A stretch of 64,000 bases of DNA from Nannocystis exedens (GTDB lineage Bacteria > Myxococcota_A > Polyangia > Polyangiales > Polyangiaceae): positions 1 through 64,000 of the forward strand of contig CAMAVR010000009.1 in the NCBI GenBank assembly GCA_945861885.1, read 5' to 3'. Of this stretch, positions 1 through 8,560 are shown in pieces (position 1 is the first letter of the stretch; every line of letters starts with the position of its first letter). Made by a program: the position numbers and the translations under genes. Below the pieces are notes generated by a model. The model was not told the DNA's origin and did no database searches. It saw only the letters and a list, made by a program, of their open reading frames with translations.

Positions 1-170
1 TCGCACCATCGCACAGAGCGATTAAGCATGCCGTTCATCCGATTAAAATAGCGAATTCACGATCTCTTCTACAGTTCTCAAAACCGGGCACGTTTACGGG
101 CACGGGCACGTTTACGGGTCAGAGGAGAAATTGAGTACGCACCCTAAGCCGTCAGCATGAAGAGGCTGGT
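1..170. other. Left-edge stretch with no recognised gene
   Basis: This is the left part of the 327-base stretch before the first gene. I see no convincing coding region in any frame, only very short open stretches. The one visible structure is a short direct repeat at 86-119, listed separately. The end of a gene lying to the left could be included, but nothing supports that. Confidence 0.5.
86..119. repeat. Two-copy 18-base direct repeat (GGGCACGTTTACGGG core)
   Basis: The word GGGCACGTTTACGGG occurs at 86-100 and again at 104-118, giving two head-to-tail units of 18 bases. It resembles the GGGCACGGGCACG-type low-complexity repeats that environmental bacteria often carry between genes. No function is assigned. 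Confidence 0.55.
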
Positions 171-283
171 GCGAGCGGCGACGCTCGCATAAATTTAAAG
201 CCGTGTCACCCGAGTTGGTGACTTGTTGGGTTTGGCGGTTCGACTACCAAGCGCCTCACTCACCGCTTCTGGTGAGCTGGTAG
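171..283 (+). promoter_or_regulatory. Hairpin-rich 5' leader of the first gene
   Basis: Three consecutive inverted repeats lie just upstream of the first coding region. The first is GCGAGCG (171-177) with CGCTCGC (182-188) around a GCGA loop. The second is GTCACC (205-210) with GGTGAC (217-222). The third is a two-part stem: CTACCA (244-249) with TGGTAG (278-283), enclosing CTCACC (259-264) with GGTGAG (271-276). Hairpins two and three share the same stem core and six-base loop length, with compensating outer pairs. This could be a structured untranslated leader or an attenuator. It matches no riboswitch class I recognise. Confidence 0.4.
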
Positions 284-327
284 TTTTACCGTGCCACAAC
301 GCACGCTTATTTGTTACGGAGTCTCTT

Positions 328-843
328 ATGTTTTCATCGTCACGAATCGCGCTCGCTCTTGCTCTCGTCTCGGCTGTCTCGGTTTTCAGCGGGGCGGCAG
401 TTGCCGCCGAGCCTGAATCGGATGTCGACGCGGAAGTATCGCGTCCGTCGTTCTACCAGCCGAATCTGTTTAACCTTAAGGGGGGAGACGTCTCGATAAG
501 CTATTCGACGTCAGGTTTCGACGGCCGGCCGCACTTCAACTACAGCGAAGGGTCGACCCACAAACACTTCACGGCTGACGAGATTAAGACCGACGAAACG
601 TCGATCGGTACGTTGGTAACGGTGACAACGCGCAATCTGCCAGACGCCGGGTGGGCGACGGTGAGCGTGCTAATTCCTCACGTGAATCTCGACCACAGCG
701 CCGGTCAGTACAGCGCGCCGATCGCGACAGAAGTCGTCGTCACGTGGCATAAGGAGAGCATGTTGCGCGAAGGAAACAGCGGGCAGACGCAAACGTACAA
801 GTTCATCAAAGTGAACGGCACCGCGCGAAGCGTTCTTTTCTAA
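328..843 (+). CDS. Secreted protein of unknown function
   Basis: This encodes a 171-residue protein that I do not recognise. The ATG at 328 is preferred over an earlier in-frame GTG/TTG-type start because it follows a TTACGGAG Shine-Dalgarno sequence and places a clean Sec signal peptide at the N-terminus (MFSSSRIALALALVSAVSVFSG, then an AVAA cleavage site near residue 27). The mature part is about 145 residues, rich in Thr, Ser, Val and Asp, with no cysteine and no further membrane segment. This suggests a small beta-rich periplasmic or exported protein. It is preceded by a hairpin-rich leader and followed by a perfect 10-base inverted repeat before the next gene. Confidence 0.7.
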   Translation: MFSSSRIALALALVSAVSVFSGAAVAAEPESDVDAEVSRPSFYQPNLFNLKGGDVSISYSTSGFDGRPHFNYSEGSTHKHFTADEIKTDETSIGTLVTVTTRNLPDAGWATVSVLIPHVNLDHSAGQYSAPIATEVVVTWHKESMLREGNSGQTQTYKFIKVNGTARSVLF

Positions 844-861
844 GGTCCAAGGGCGATCGCT

Positions 862-886
862 GTTGAAATTGAAAACCAATTTCAAC
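862..886. repeat. Perfect 10-base-pair inverted repeat between genes
   Basis: GTTGAAATTG at 862-871 is the exact reverse complement of CAATTTCAAC at 877-886, with a five-base AAAAC loop. It lies in the 58-base gap between the secreted protein and the FAD oxidoreductase. There is no T-tract after the stem, so a standard intrinsic terminator is doubtful. An operator or a processing/attenuation hairpin is equally possible. Confidence 0.6.
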
Positions 887-901
887 TAGCGTCAGGCCGC
901 C

Positions 902-2353
902 ATGGAAGCACGCAGTCATTCAGTACCCACTTCAAATAAGCACATCGTTATACTTGGTGGAGGTGCTTGCGGAATGACCGCGGCGCTCGCGCTTACGCGG
1001 CGCGGCGTTCGTGTCACTGTCGTGGAGCGCGAAGTTCGCGTGGGGGGGCTCTGCGGCACGCATGAGCATCGAGGGTTTCGGTTCGATTACGGCGGCCATC
1101 GTTTTATCACGCAGAGCACCGAGATCGATCGCTTCGTCCGCGATTCGCTCGGCGATCAGCTCCTCACGCGCACGCGGTCGAGCGTCGTCGTCAACGGCGG
1201 CGCCCGGTATCACTATCCGCTTCAGTTAGACGACGTTCTTGCGAAGTATGGAGTCGCGCGAGGTGCACGCGCTCTTGCGAGCTACGCCCGCGCCAATGTC
1301 GCGCAGCGCCTTCAGCCGCGCGAAGCAAAATCGTTTCGCGATTGGGTCGTTCAGCGTTTTGGGCGCGATCTCTACGATACTTTTTTCGGCCCCTACACCG
1401 AGAAATTGTGGGGGATAGCCCCCGAAACGATCTCGGCCGATTGGGCCGCGCAGCGGATTTCGATCCCGTCGCTCAACGACGTCGTGCTTCGTCTCCTAGG
1501 CGTGCGTCGGCCCGAAGTGCGCACCTACGCGCGCAAATATCTCTATCCACGGCTCGGAATTGGCCAAATTTTTGAGAATTTTGAAAAAGAGGTCGCCGAA
1601 AACGGCGGCGTGATTCGCCACGGCGCCGAAGTTATTTCGGTCCGCACATCGCGCGGTCGCGTGCAGGCGGTAGCGATTCGGGATGAGGCGGGGGAGCATG
1701 AGATTCCGTGCGACGCCGTCTTGTCGACGATCGCACTTCCAGCGTTTGCACGTATGCTCGGGTCGCTCGATCGCGAAGGCGAAGCGAGCGCCGGTCGGCT
1801 CCGATTTCGCGCGATACGGATGCTCAATGTGCTCCTCGAAGGGCCGCCGGTCTCGCCGCACACGTGGATGTACATTTCCGAGCCGAGCTATCTCGCGGCG
1901 CGCATCCAAGAGCCGCTTCATCGAAGCCCATCGATGGCGCCGCCAGGCTGCACATCGTTGATGTTCGAAGTGCCGTGCGAAGCGGGCGATGCGGTCTGGT
2001 CTGCGTCCGACGCGCAAATCTATGAGCGCTGCATGAGCGACGCGGACCGCCTGGGGATTCACGGGCTGAGAAGCCGAACAATCGACTCATTTTCGTCATT
2101 TGTTCGCGAGGGGTACCCGATTTATCACCTCGATTACGGCGCCGATCGCGAGCGCCTTCTCGCGCACGTCGATCGGACGTCGAACGTCATCACGTGCGGT
2201 CGGCAGGGCGGCTTTCGCTACATTTTTATGGATACGGCGATGGAGATGGGGCTCCGTGCCGCCGAAGCGATCGAGGCTCGCGGCGCGAGGAGGAACATTT
2301 CGGAACTAAGAGTCGGTGGCGGGCTAATCGAAGCATGCGCACTGACGGCGTGA
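902..2353 (+). CDS. FAD-dependent oxidoreductase, UDP-galactopyranose-mutase/amine-oxidase-like
   Basis: This is a 483-residue flavoprotein. The N-terminus carries a Rossmann dinucleotide-binding fingerprint (IVILGGGACGMTAALAL, residues 17-33) ending in an acidic ERE at the second strand. It is followed by the VGGLCGTHEHRGFRFDYGGH segment typical of the UDP-galactopyranose mutase and protoporphyrinogen-oxidase-like family of NAD(P)/FAD proteins. A C-terminal GRQGGFRYIFMDTAMEMGLRA segment fits the FAD-closing motif of the same fold. Relatives often sit in glycan gene clusters, and a GT-C-like membrane protein lies two genes downstream. The substrate cannot be told from sequence; sugar-nucleotide mutase-like or polyprenyl/sterol chemistry are both possible. 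Confidence 0.75.
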   Translation: MEARSHSVPTSNKHIVILGGGACGMTAALALTRRGVRVTVVEREVRVGGLCGTHEHRGFRFDYGGHRFITQSTEIDRFVRDSLGDQLLTRTRSSVVVNGGARYHYPLQLDDVLAKYGVARGARALASYARANVAQRLQPREAKSFRDWVVQRFGRDLYDTFFGPYTEKLWGIAPETISADWAAQRISIPSLNDVVLRLLGVRRPEVRTYARKYLYPRLGIGQIFENFEKEVAENGGVIRHGAEVISVRTSRGRVQAVAIRDEAGEHEIPCDAVLSTIALPAFARMLGSLDREGEASAGRLRFRAIRMLNVLLEGPPVSPHTWMYISEPSYLAARIQEPLHRSPSMAPPGCTSLMFEVPCEAGDAVWSASDAQIYERCMSDADRLGIHGLRSRTIDSFSSFVREGYPIYHLDYGADRERLLAHVDRTSNVITCGRQGGFRYIFMDTAMEMGLRAAEAIEARGARRNISELRVGGGLIEACALTA

Positions 2354-2380
2354 AGCAATGAACGAAGAAGAGAGAGCCAC

Positions 2381-4729
2381 ATGAAGCGGAACATCTTTGC
2401 GGTGACAGCAACATGCGCGTTGGTGGGGGCGAGTTGCGGAAAATCGAACGACTCTGGTGGAGCAAATCGGCGGCGCGGAGAGACCGAACCTTCAGTCGCT
2501 CTGTCTGCACGGGTCACAAATACCCGCATTGTGACGGCCAATTTGGCGCTCGCGTCGATCGAAATGCAGATCACCGGTGAGCCGTTCGCTGAATTTTTAG
2601 GGCGCGATCTCGCTGGGTACGATCGCAATAGCCCGGTGACCGATCAGTATACCGACCCGGTCACGAACGTGACGTCGACCGACCCGACCGGCTACGCGTT
2701 CGCCGTCGAGTCGTACGAATACTCCAAGCATGCGATGAACAGTCTGTCGTTTGAGACGGGGGCCGGGCTGTCGCTTCAGTTTGGTCCGGTTCTCAATCCG
2801 GCGAAAAAAGTAGGTCAGCCCGCGTTTGAGCTCCTTCGCGATCGCTTTCAGCTCATCGCGGAAGCGTCCGGCTCGGCAGGGGCGATGGGGACGAATCTGA
2901 TCGTGTCGCCCGCGCCGACCGACAATCCTTTCAACCATTACGGATGGCCCGGTATTTGGCCTGAATTTATCGAGTTTCGCTCGTTCGACCCGCACATCGT
3001 GCCGTCGGTCGGTGCGACGCGCGGCTGCACGCTTACGGGGGGGTACGGTGCGTCGGCCGGCACAGCGCAGCTCGTTGGCGATTTTGAGTGCGGCTACAGC
3101 TCGCTCAACTTGCCGCTGCGCGACACGCAAGTTGAACGCGTGATCGATGTCGATGCGCTCGGCTACACCGCCTGGAAACAGGCGCTCTGGGTCATCAACT
3201 ACTGGCAGTCGATGCACGACACGGCCGGCAACGCCATCACCCAGGTCGAACCGGACGACATCAAAAAAATCGGCGTGAAGGGCAATGTCGTCGTCGGCAG
3301 CTACCCCGACCCAGAAGACCCGACCGGCACGAAGATGATCAAAGGGGCGCCCGGGTTGTTTCTCGGCGCTGTGGCGATGGAGGGGTGGCAAGGGCTCGTC
3401 ATGCTCGACGAGATCGACAACAAAGCGGCTCTTTTGCTCGGTCAATTGACGACCGACGGCGTTTCGATCGGCGGCTTCGCTTCGGTGAAAGATGCGCTCG
3501 ATTACGACTATGCCGCGCCGATTCGGTACTGGCCGGCGGCGTTTTCGGTTGTTGAGGCGCCGACGGCGTCGGTGCTAATCGAGTCATCGAAATACTTTCC
3601 GCAGCCGACTGCGTTTGCACTCGCAGCGCCTGAGAGTCGCCTGAATGCGCTGTCGGGGCTCATTGGCGGGTTCGCTGAAACGTTTGCGTTTGCCGATCCG
3701 CACAACGCCGAGGTTGGCGGGTCGATCTCGAGCAGAGCAACATTCGACGGCGATCCGTTTGCGGCCGACAATGGCATTGCCGACGGCGAGAGCTCGCTGC
3801 ATGATCGCTCGCTTGCGGTGCTAAAAGTTTCGCTCGTCAATCTCGAGCGACTTCACTTTGACCCGGTCGACCATGTGTTTGTCGATTCGGCGACGGTGTC
3901 GAGCGCTACGGTGAATCGCTCACGTCACGTGACGACGCTCGACCTTGCCTATTCGATTGTCGCGCTAAGAACGGCCTATCGCGCTCTCACAAGTTCGCTC
4001 GTGCTCTACTCAAACGACACGCCCGACACGCTTGGGGCGCCAACGGTGCTCGATGCGACCAAGTTCGGAAAAGCGCCATTTGCCGGGCCGTTCGGCGCTC
4101 ACATCATCGAGCTGATCCGCGCGCAGGCCGATTTTTTGAGCACAAAATTGATCGACACGCACGGAGCCGTGGCCAATGGATTCGACCTCGCCGAAGGGAG
4201 CGCCGACGATGCGCCGTCGTTGCTCGAAGCCGAAGCCGGGGCAATCCGCGGCCTTCTCGAAGCGTATCTCGCGACGAGCGACGAAAAATACAGGGCGCGC
4301 GCGGCCGACGTTTATGCCGACATCGAGGCCCGATTTTGGATGGGCGACGCGCGAATTTATCGAACAAAGGCCGACGAAAGCGACACGATGACCTACACGC
4401 CGACCAATTTGGGGGCGGCGCTGGGGGCGTTTCGGCAGTACGCGAAGCTTGTGCTGAGCCGGCCGGGGCGTGAAGCCGAATTGAGCGAGCATGTGGGTCA
4501 CATGACGCGTCTGGTCAAGCTTGTCGTGAACGGATGGGACGATCGCAATCGCGACAACAAGGTGCAACATCCATCAGAGTGCCTGCGTGCATCGCTTCAA
4601 ATGGGCGAGCGCGGGCTCACCGGTGAACCCGGGACCGTTAGCGGTGACTACGATCACGACTGCGTGCCTGACGTTAGCGTGGCGCAATTGCCGGCGAACT
4701 TGGCTTCTGAAATGGTGATTAAGCGGTAG
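2381..4729 (+). CDS. Large lipoprotein, possible alpha-toroid C-terminal domain
   Basis: This 782-residue protein has a lipoprotein signal peptide: Lys-Arg start, hydrophobic stretch, lipobox VGASC with Cys19. A Gly/Arg-rich linker follows, then a long globular region. The C-terminal third (about residues 600-740) has helical segments such as EAGAIRGLLEAYLATSDEKY that resemble alpha/alpha-barrel (six-hairpin) proteins, but no catalytic motif is certain. I do not recognise the family. Its stop lies only a few bases before the next start (4734), so the two are probably co-transcribed. It should be anchored in the outer membrane or periplasm. Confidence 0.65.
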   Translation: MKRNIFAVTATCALVGASCGKSNDSGGANRRRGETEPSVALSARVTNTRIVTANLALASIEMQITGEPFAEFLGRDLAGYDRNSPVTDQYTDPVTNVTSTDPTGYAFAVESYEYSKHAMNSLSFETGAGLSLQFGPVLNPAKKVGQPAFELLRDRFQLIAEASGSAGAMGTNLIVSPAPTDNPFNHYGWPGIWPEFIEFRSFDPHIVPSVGATRGCTLTGGYGASAGTAQLVGDFECGYSSLNLPLRDTQVERVIDVDALGYTAWKQALWVINYWQSMHDTAGNAITQVEPDDIKKIGVKGNVVVGSYPDPEDPTGTKMIKGAPGLFLGAVAMEGWQGLVMLDEIDNKAALLLGQLTTDGVSIGGFASVKDALDYDYAAPIRYWPAAFSVVEAPTASVLIESSKYFPQPTAFALAAPESRLNALSGLIGGFAETFAFADPHNAEVGGSISSRATFDGDPFAADNGIADGESSLHDRSLAVLKVSLVNLERLHFDPVDHVFVDSATVSSATVNRSRHVTTLDLAYSIVALRTAYRALTSSLVLYSNDTPDTLGAPTVLDATKFGKAPFAGPFGAHIIELIRAQADFLSTKLIDTHGAVANGFDLAEGSADDAPSLLEAEAGAIRGLLEAYLATSDEKYRARAADVYADIEARFWMGDARIYRTKADESDTMTYTPTNLGAALGAFRQYAKLVLSRPGREAELSEHVGHMTRLVKLVVNGWDDRNRDNKVQHPSECLRASLQMGERGLTGEPGTVSGDYDHDCVPDVSVAQLPANLASEMVIKR

Positions 4730-4733
4730 CGTC

Positions 4734-6134
4734 ATGAGTAGTGCCAGGTTGTCCATCGTGCAGCGCGCGGCTCTTGCGGCGATTTGTCTCGCAAGTTGCG
4801 TCGCGCTTCGGGCGACTGTTCCCGACGACTACGACTCGATCGGTTTCGTTCTCGGTATCGGCGATGTTTTCGACATGGCACGTTTTCAACCGCATTTTCC
4901 AGGCTATCCGGTCTTTGTCGGAGCCGGTCGCTCGCTAGCATCGCTTGGGTTATCGCCGATGGTCGCTGCGACGACGCTGTCGGCGTTCGGCTCCGCGGTG
5001 ACGCTCTTTGCTGTTGCTGGTATCGCCGCTGAGCAAGCCGGTATGCGTGCGATGGTCGCGTATTCGCTGCTTCATATTGTCGCGTGGTTGCCGCTCTGCC
5101 TCGGTGGCGCGGCGCTAAGCGAAGCCGCTGGGGCCGCGTGCGCGGCTGTGTCATTTGCGATGCTATTTGGCGGGAAAAGTCGCCCAATCGCTAGCGGCAT
5201 TGCGATCGCGATGATGCTCGGCGTGCGGCTTTCGTATTGGCCGATTGCGTTCGCGTGGTTTGGGTGTTGGTTGGTTCGCGAGCGTCGAGAGTGCGCGCGT
5301 GCTTCGGTGGCTGCGTCTGTCGCGGCGGCAGCGTGGGCGATTCCGTTTGTTGTCGCGGTCGGTCCGAAGGAGCTCGTTCAACTAGGGCGGGTGCATGTTG
5401 TCGGGCATTTTGCGGAGTGGGGCGGTTCGATTGCGACGCGGCCTAGCGTTATCGATCGCGTGAGTGCACTGCTGCGCGGACTTTCCGGGTCGATCGCTCC
5501 GAGCCGCGTGTCGGTTGCGGTTGTGATCGGATCTGTCGCGCTCGGGTGGATCGTCGCTCGCAAGCGCCAACGGTCGACCGATGCGCGTGCGATTGGCGCC
5601 ATCGCGCTGATTCTCGCGCCATACGCGATTTGGGCATTTTTTGCGCAAAATATCATCGATCAGCCGCGGCACTTGCTTCCTCTTGTCGAAGCCTTGCTGC
5701 TCGCCTTCGCGCTGATTCTCGAATCGTCGTGGCCCGCCATCGCGATTGCGACTGCGGCGATTGGCGTAGCTGCGCTTCCACATGCATTGGTGCGACATAC
5801 GACCCTCCCGCCGGCCGCGCAGGCTGCTGAATGGATTCGCGGCGAAGTGGCGCACGACCGCCCCTTTAGCGACACGATGATTTTTGGTGGGCGTTCACTT
5901 CGCTTTTTTTCTGCTGCCGGGCTAAACGTGCCGATGCGTGAGCGCGCGTCGCTCGCCGAAATAGGCGTCGACCTCGGGCGCGTTGACCACTTTCCAAAGC
6001 GGATCATCGTCACATCTGAAGTCGGAGATGGTCCGCGACGAACCTACACGAGGCGACAGATTGGGCAGTTTTGTCGCGATTCTTCCGTCGACGCTCTCCC
6101 CTTATGCTTGCAACTGTTCGATATCATTTGGTGA
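4734..6134 (+). CDS. Polytopic membrane protein, GT-C glycosyltransferase-like
   Basis: This 466-residue protein is hydrophobic along most of its length, with about ten predicted membrane helices. The first periplasmic loop holds DDYDSIGFVLGIGDVFD followed by FQPHFPGYPVFVGAGR. Acidic residues after helix one plus a QPHxPGYP motif are characteristic of bacterial GT-C (PMT/GT39-like) membrane glycosyltransferases, which use polyprenyl-phosphate sugars. The family call is therefore reasonable; donor and acceptor are unknown. The start is five bases after the preceding stop and the next gene starts four bases after its stop, so it belongs to a compact transcription unit. Confidence 0.65.
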   Translation: MSSARLSIVQRAALAAICLASCVALRATVPDDYDSIGFVLGIGDVFDMARFQPHFPGYPVFVGAGRSLASLGLSPMVAATTLSAFGSAVTLFAVAGIAAEQAGMRAMVAYSLLHIVAWLPLCLGGAALSEAAGAACAAVSFAMLFGGKSRPIASGIAIAMMLGVRLSYWPIAFAWFGCWLVRERRECARASVAASVAAAAWAIPFVVAVGPKELVQLGRVHVVGHFAEWGGSIATRPSVIDRVSALLRGLSGSIAPSRVSVAVVIGSVALGWIVARKRQRSTDARAIGAIALILAPYAIWAFFAQNIIDQPRHLLPLVEALLLAFALILESSWPAIAIATAAIGVAALPHALVRHTTLPPAAQAAEWIRGEVAHDRPFSDTMIFGGRSLRFFSAAGLNVPMRERASLAEIGVDLGRVDHFPKRIIVTSEVGDGPRRTYTRRQIGQFCRDSSVDALPLCLQLFDIIW

Positions 6135-6138
6135 TTGT

Positions 6139-8112
6139 ATGAAAGTTTTCCACTTCGCGTTTTACGCGCTCATTTTGCTGCCGGTTTCTTTGGCGTGCAG
6201 CCATGACGCGTCTTCGCGAAGTGGCTTCGGTCGCGATTTGCGCCTGCCTGTTCCTGCGCATTTGGTTTCGCGGAGCCTGGTGCTCACATCGAACGATGAG
6301 CAGGTGTGGGCCGTCGATACCGACGCCGATGCGGTGTCAATCATCGATACGCGTTCGCGTGCGGTGGTCGATCGCATCGCGCTTGGGCCTACCCCAACGG
6401 TCGATTCAGCGGGGAGGTACGAGCCGCATGTGTCGCCGCGAGGGCTCGTGTTTTCAAGCGGTGAGACGAAGTTGTACGTCGCAGGTCAGTCGGCCAATCG
6501 CATTTTCGTGATCGATGTAGCGAGTCGCGCCGTGACACAATCGATCGAAGTCGGCGCGGAGCCGGTGAGCGTGATTGCCGATGCTGATGGGCGGACAGTG
6601 TACGCCGTCAGCTACCAAGCAGGTGTTGTCACGAAGATCGACACCGAGAGCGACGCCGTGGTTTCGACGCTCGCTGTCGGCGAGCACCCGTTCGCGGCAT
6701 CGCTATCGCGTGACGGAGAAACGCTTTTTGTAACGCAATTTCTCGTAGATCCAGGCGTTTTTTTGATCGACGTTAAATCGTTTACGAAGCGCGGTTTTGC
6801 TCCGCTGGTGAAAGAGACGCCAACGCCGTGGCGTAGCAAGCTCGTTCCAAACGGCGAAGCGCGCGGGCTCTATGCCGTCGTTCCGAACCCCGCTACCGGC
6901 GAGCTTTGGGTGCCGCATCTGCTTCTTTCCGTCGACACAGCGCAGCCTGCGCTCGATTTTGAGTCGAGCGTTTTTCCGACGATTTCGGCGCTTACGCCCG
7001 CCGGAGCGCCCACACGGCGCATCCGGTTTAAGCCGCTCGCGGTTCCGCTTGCGATTGGTGAGTTTACCGATTCGGTTTCGGGTTTTCGTGACATCGCGTT
7101 TACGCCTGACGGGGCAATGGCGCTCGTGGCCTGCGCGCAGAGCGAAGATGTTCTAGTGCTCGACGGCACGACGGGGAATGAAATCGGGCTCGTGCGTCCC
7201 GTGCCGACGACGATGATCGAAGGGATTGTTGTCGATAGCGCCGGCGCAACTGCGTACGTCCTCGGTCGCAACAATCGAAAGCTTGCGGTGCTGTCGATCG
7301 ACAAAGAGAGGAAATCAAGGCCGGTTCTTGTTGACGGAGAAGCGATCGCGCTCGGCTCGGCTGACCCGATGCCTACCGAGATGCGCATCGGCCAGCGTCT
7401 GTTTTATTCGGCGAATTCAGCGGCCATTCCGTTTACCAAAAACTTCTGGATCGCATGCTCGTCGTGTCACCTCGAAGGGGGGAGCGACGCGGTCACGTGG
7501 CTGTTCAAACAGGGGCCGCGTGATACGCCGTCGAACGCGGGGGGGGTGCTGAATACCGGCTTTTTGTTGCGGCAAGCGTCGCGGACGTCGCTGTTCGATT
7601 ACGACGAGACGATCAATGTGGAGCAGGGCGGGGCGGTGCACAAGACGAACCCGATGCAGCGCGCGCAGCTCGCGGCGCTTGCGCGGTACGTGAACTACGG
7701 GATCCCGTTTCCGCAAAATCCAAATCGTTCGTCGTCGATGCCAGCATCGGTTTTTGCGCGAGGAAAACAGCTGTTTGATGCACGATGCGCCAGTTGTCAC
7801 TCGGGCGACTATTTTACCGATAGCGGGAAGGGCAACCCGACGCTCGACCTCGCGGGGCCAGTGCTTCTACACAACGTTGAAACATGCGCGAGCGGTCTGC
7901 ATCCCGATAGGGCGGCGATCGACGTAGATGGCAATGCGAGAACGGCGTGCGATTTTGACACGCCGACACTGCGAGGAGTGTTCGCGACAGCGCCGTATCT
8001 GCACGACGGTAGCGCGGCGACCCTAACCGACGCCACGCGGCGCATGCCCGGCGGGAAAGATCTGTCAGAAAGCGATTTAGCCGCGCTCGTAAAGTACGTC
8101 TCAACGTTGTGA
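6139..8112 (+). CDS. Lipoprotein with YVTN beta-propeller and diheme cytochrome c domain
   Basis: This is a 657-residue predicted lipoprotein. The ATG at 6139 is chosen because it gives a signal peptide with lipobox PVSLAC; upstream in-frame starts lie inside the preceding gene. Residues about 35-420 contain repeated strands of the YVTN type (VWAVDTDADAVSIIDTRSRA, LYVAGQSANRIFVID, VYAVSYQAGVVTKID), forming a beta-propeller. The C-terminal part has two heme c motifs, CSSCH and CASCH, in a cytochrome-c-peroxidase (MauG)-like arrangement with AARYVNYGIP-like and TPTLRGVFATAPYLHDG segments. Such fusions are thought to act as extracytoplasmic redox enzymes. The substrate is unknown. Confidence 0.85.
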   Translation: MKVFHFAFYALILLPVSLACSHDASSRSGFGRDLRLPVPAHLVSRSLVLTSNDEQVWAVDTDADAVSIIDTRSRAVVDRIALGPTPTVDSAGRYEPHVSPRGLVFSSGETKLYVAGQSANRIFVIDVASRAVTQSIEVGAEPVSVIADADGRTVYAVSYQAGVVTKIDTESDAVVSTLAVGEHPFAASLSRDGETLFVTQFLVDPGVFLIDVKSFTKRGFAPLVKETPTPWRSKLVPNGEARGLYAVVPNPATGELWVPHLLLSVDTAQPALDFESSVFPTISALTPAGAPTRRIRFKPLAVPLAIGEFTDSVSGFRDIAFTPDGAMALVACAQSEDVLVLDGTTGNEIGLVRPVPTTMIEGIVVDSAGATAYVLGRNNRKLAVLSIDKERKSRPVLVDGEAIALGSADPMPTEMRIGQRLFYSANSAAIPFTKNFWIACSSCHLEGGSDAVTWLFKQGPRDTPSNAGGVLNTGFLLRQASRTSLFDYDETINVEQGGAVHKTNPMQRAQLAALARYVNYGIPFPQNPNRSSSMPASVFARGKQLFDARCASCHSGDYFTDSGKGNPTLDLAGPVLLHNVETCASGLHPDRAAIDVDGNARTACDFDTPTLRGVFATAPYLHDGSAATLTDATRRMPGGKDLSESDLAALVKYVSTL

Positions 8113-8187
8113 TCTGCCCGCGAAGCAACAAGGATCCTTCGCTTCACTCTTGAGAAACTCGACCCGAAACGAGCTTGGGCCGTTTTT

Positions 8188-8212
8188 GTAGGGCGGCGCG
8201 CTTGTCGCCCAC
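8188..8212. repeat. Palindromic intergenic element between convergent genes
   Basis: GGGCG (8191-8195) pairs with CGCCC (8206-8210) within GTAGGGCG...CGCCCAC. This resembles the short GTAGGGGCG-type palindromic units scattered between genes in many environmental genomes. A related sequence, starting GCCGTTTTTGTGGGGGGGCG, lies near 14154-14173 on the other side of the RHS gene. The remaining 8113-8311 region between the convergent cytochrome and immunity genes also has an imperfect pairing of TCGTCCG (8233-8239) with CGGACGA (8305-8311). I see no gene here. Confidence 0.4.
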
Positions 8213-8311
8213 CCCCTTGCTCCATTTCATGGTCGTCCGATCCGAATAAGGTCGATTGGCGTCCCCGTAGAGCCAGGAGTGATTCGAATCGGATGACGGC
8301 TATTCGGACGA

Positions 8312-8560
8312 TCACTCCGCATCAAAGCGCTGAAGCGCCCACGCAAATCCGTTGTACTGTTTCGAAAACTCCTCGAGAACGCCGCGAAAATAATCCGTCA
8401 TGTCTTCGTCGCGAAGAAAGAGCATCGGAAGCTCCTCAGCAATGTCGAGCACTCTTGCAATTTCAGTGTGATCAGCCTTGTCGTAAGCCATCTTTCGAGT
8501 CCAGACGAGAACCATATTAAGCGCGCGCAGAGCATTCGCATGTTTTTCTGGTCGAATCAT
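8312..8560 (-). CDS. Small acidic protein, candidate immunity protein for the RHS effector
   Basis: This is an 82-residue soluble, acidic, helix-rich protein without signal peptide or membrane segment. Its ATG overlaps the stop codon of the RHS gene (ATGA at 8560-8557), and a GGAGGG ribosome-binding site sits inside the end of the RHS gene. I do not recognise the family. The position directly after the variable tip of an RHS protein, the coupling, the small size and the acidity are what is known for immunity proteins of polymorphic toxins. The immunity role is inferred from context. Confidence 0.6.
   Translation of the reverse strand: MIRPEKHANALRALNMVLVWTRKMAYDKADHTEIARVLDIAEELPMLFLRDEDMTDYFRGVLEEFSKQYNGFAWALQRFDAE

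Noticed and set aside
5983..6138. Earlier start for the YVTN-cytochrome gene
   Set aside because: It lies inside the preceding membrane-protein gene and would mask the lipoprotein signal peptide starting at 6139.
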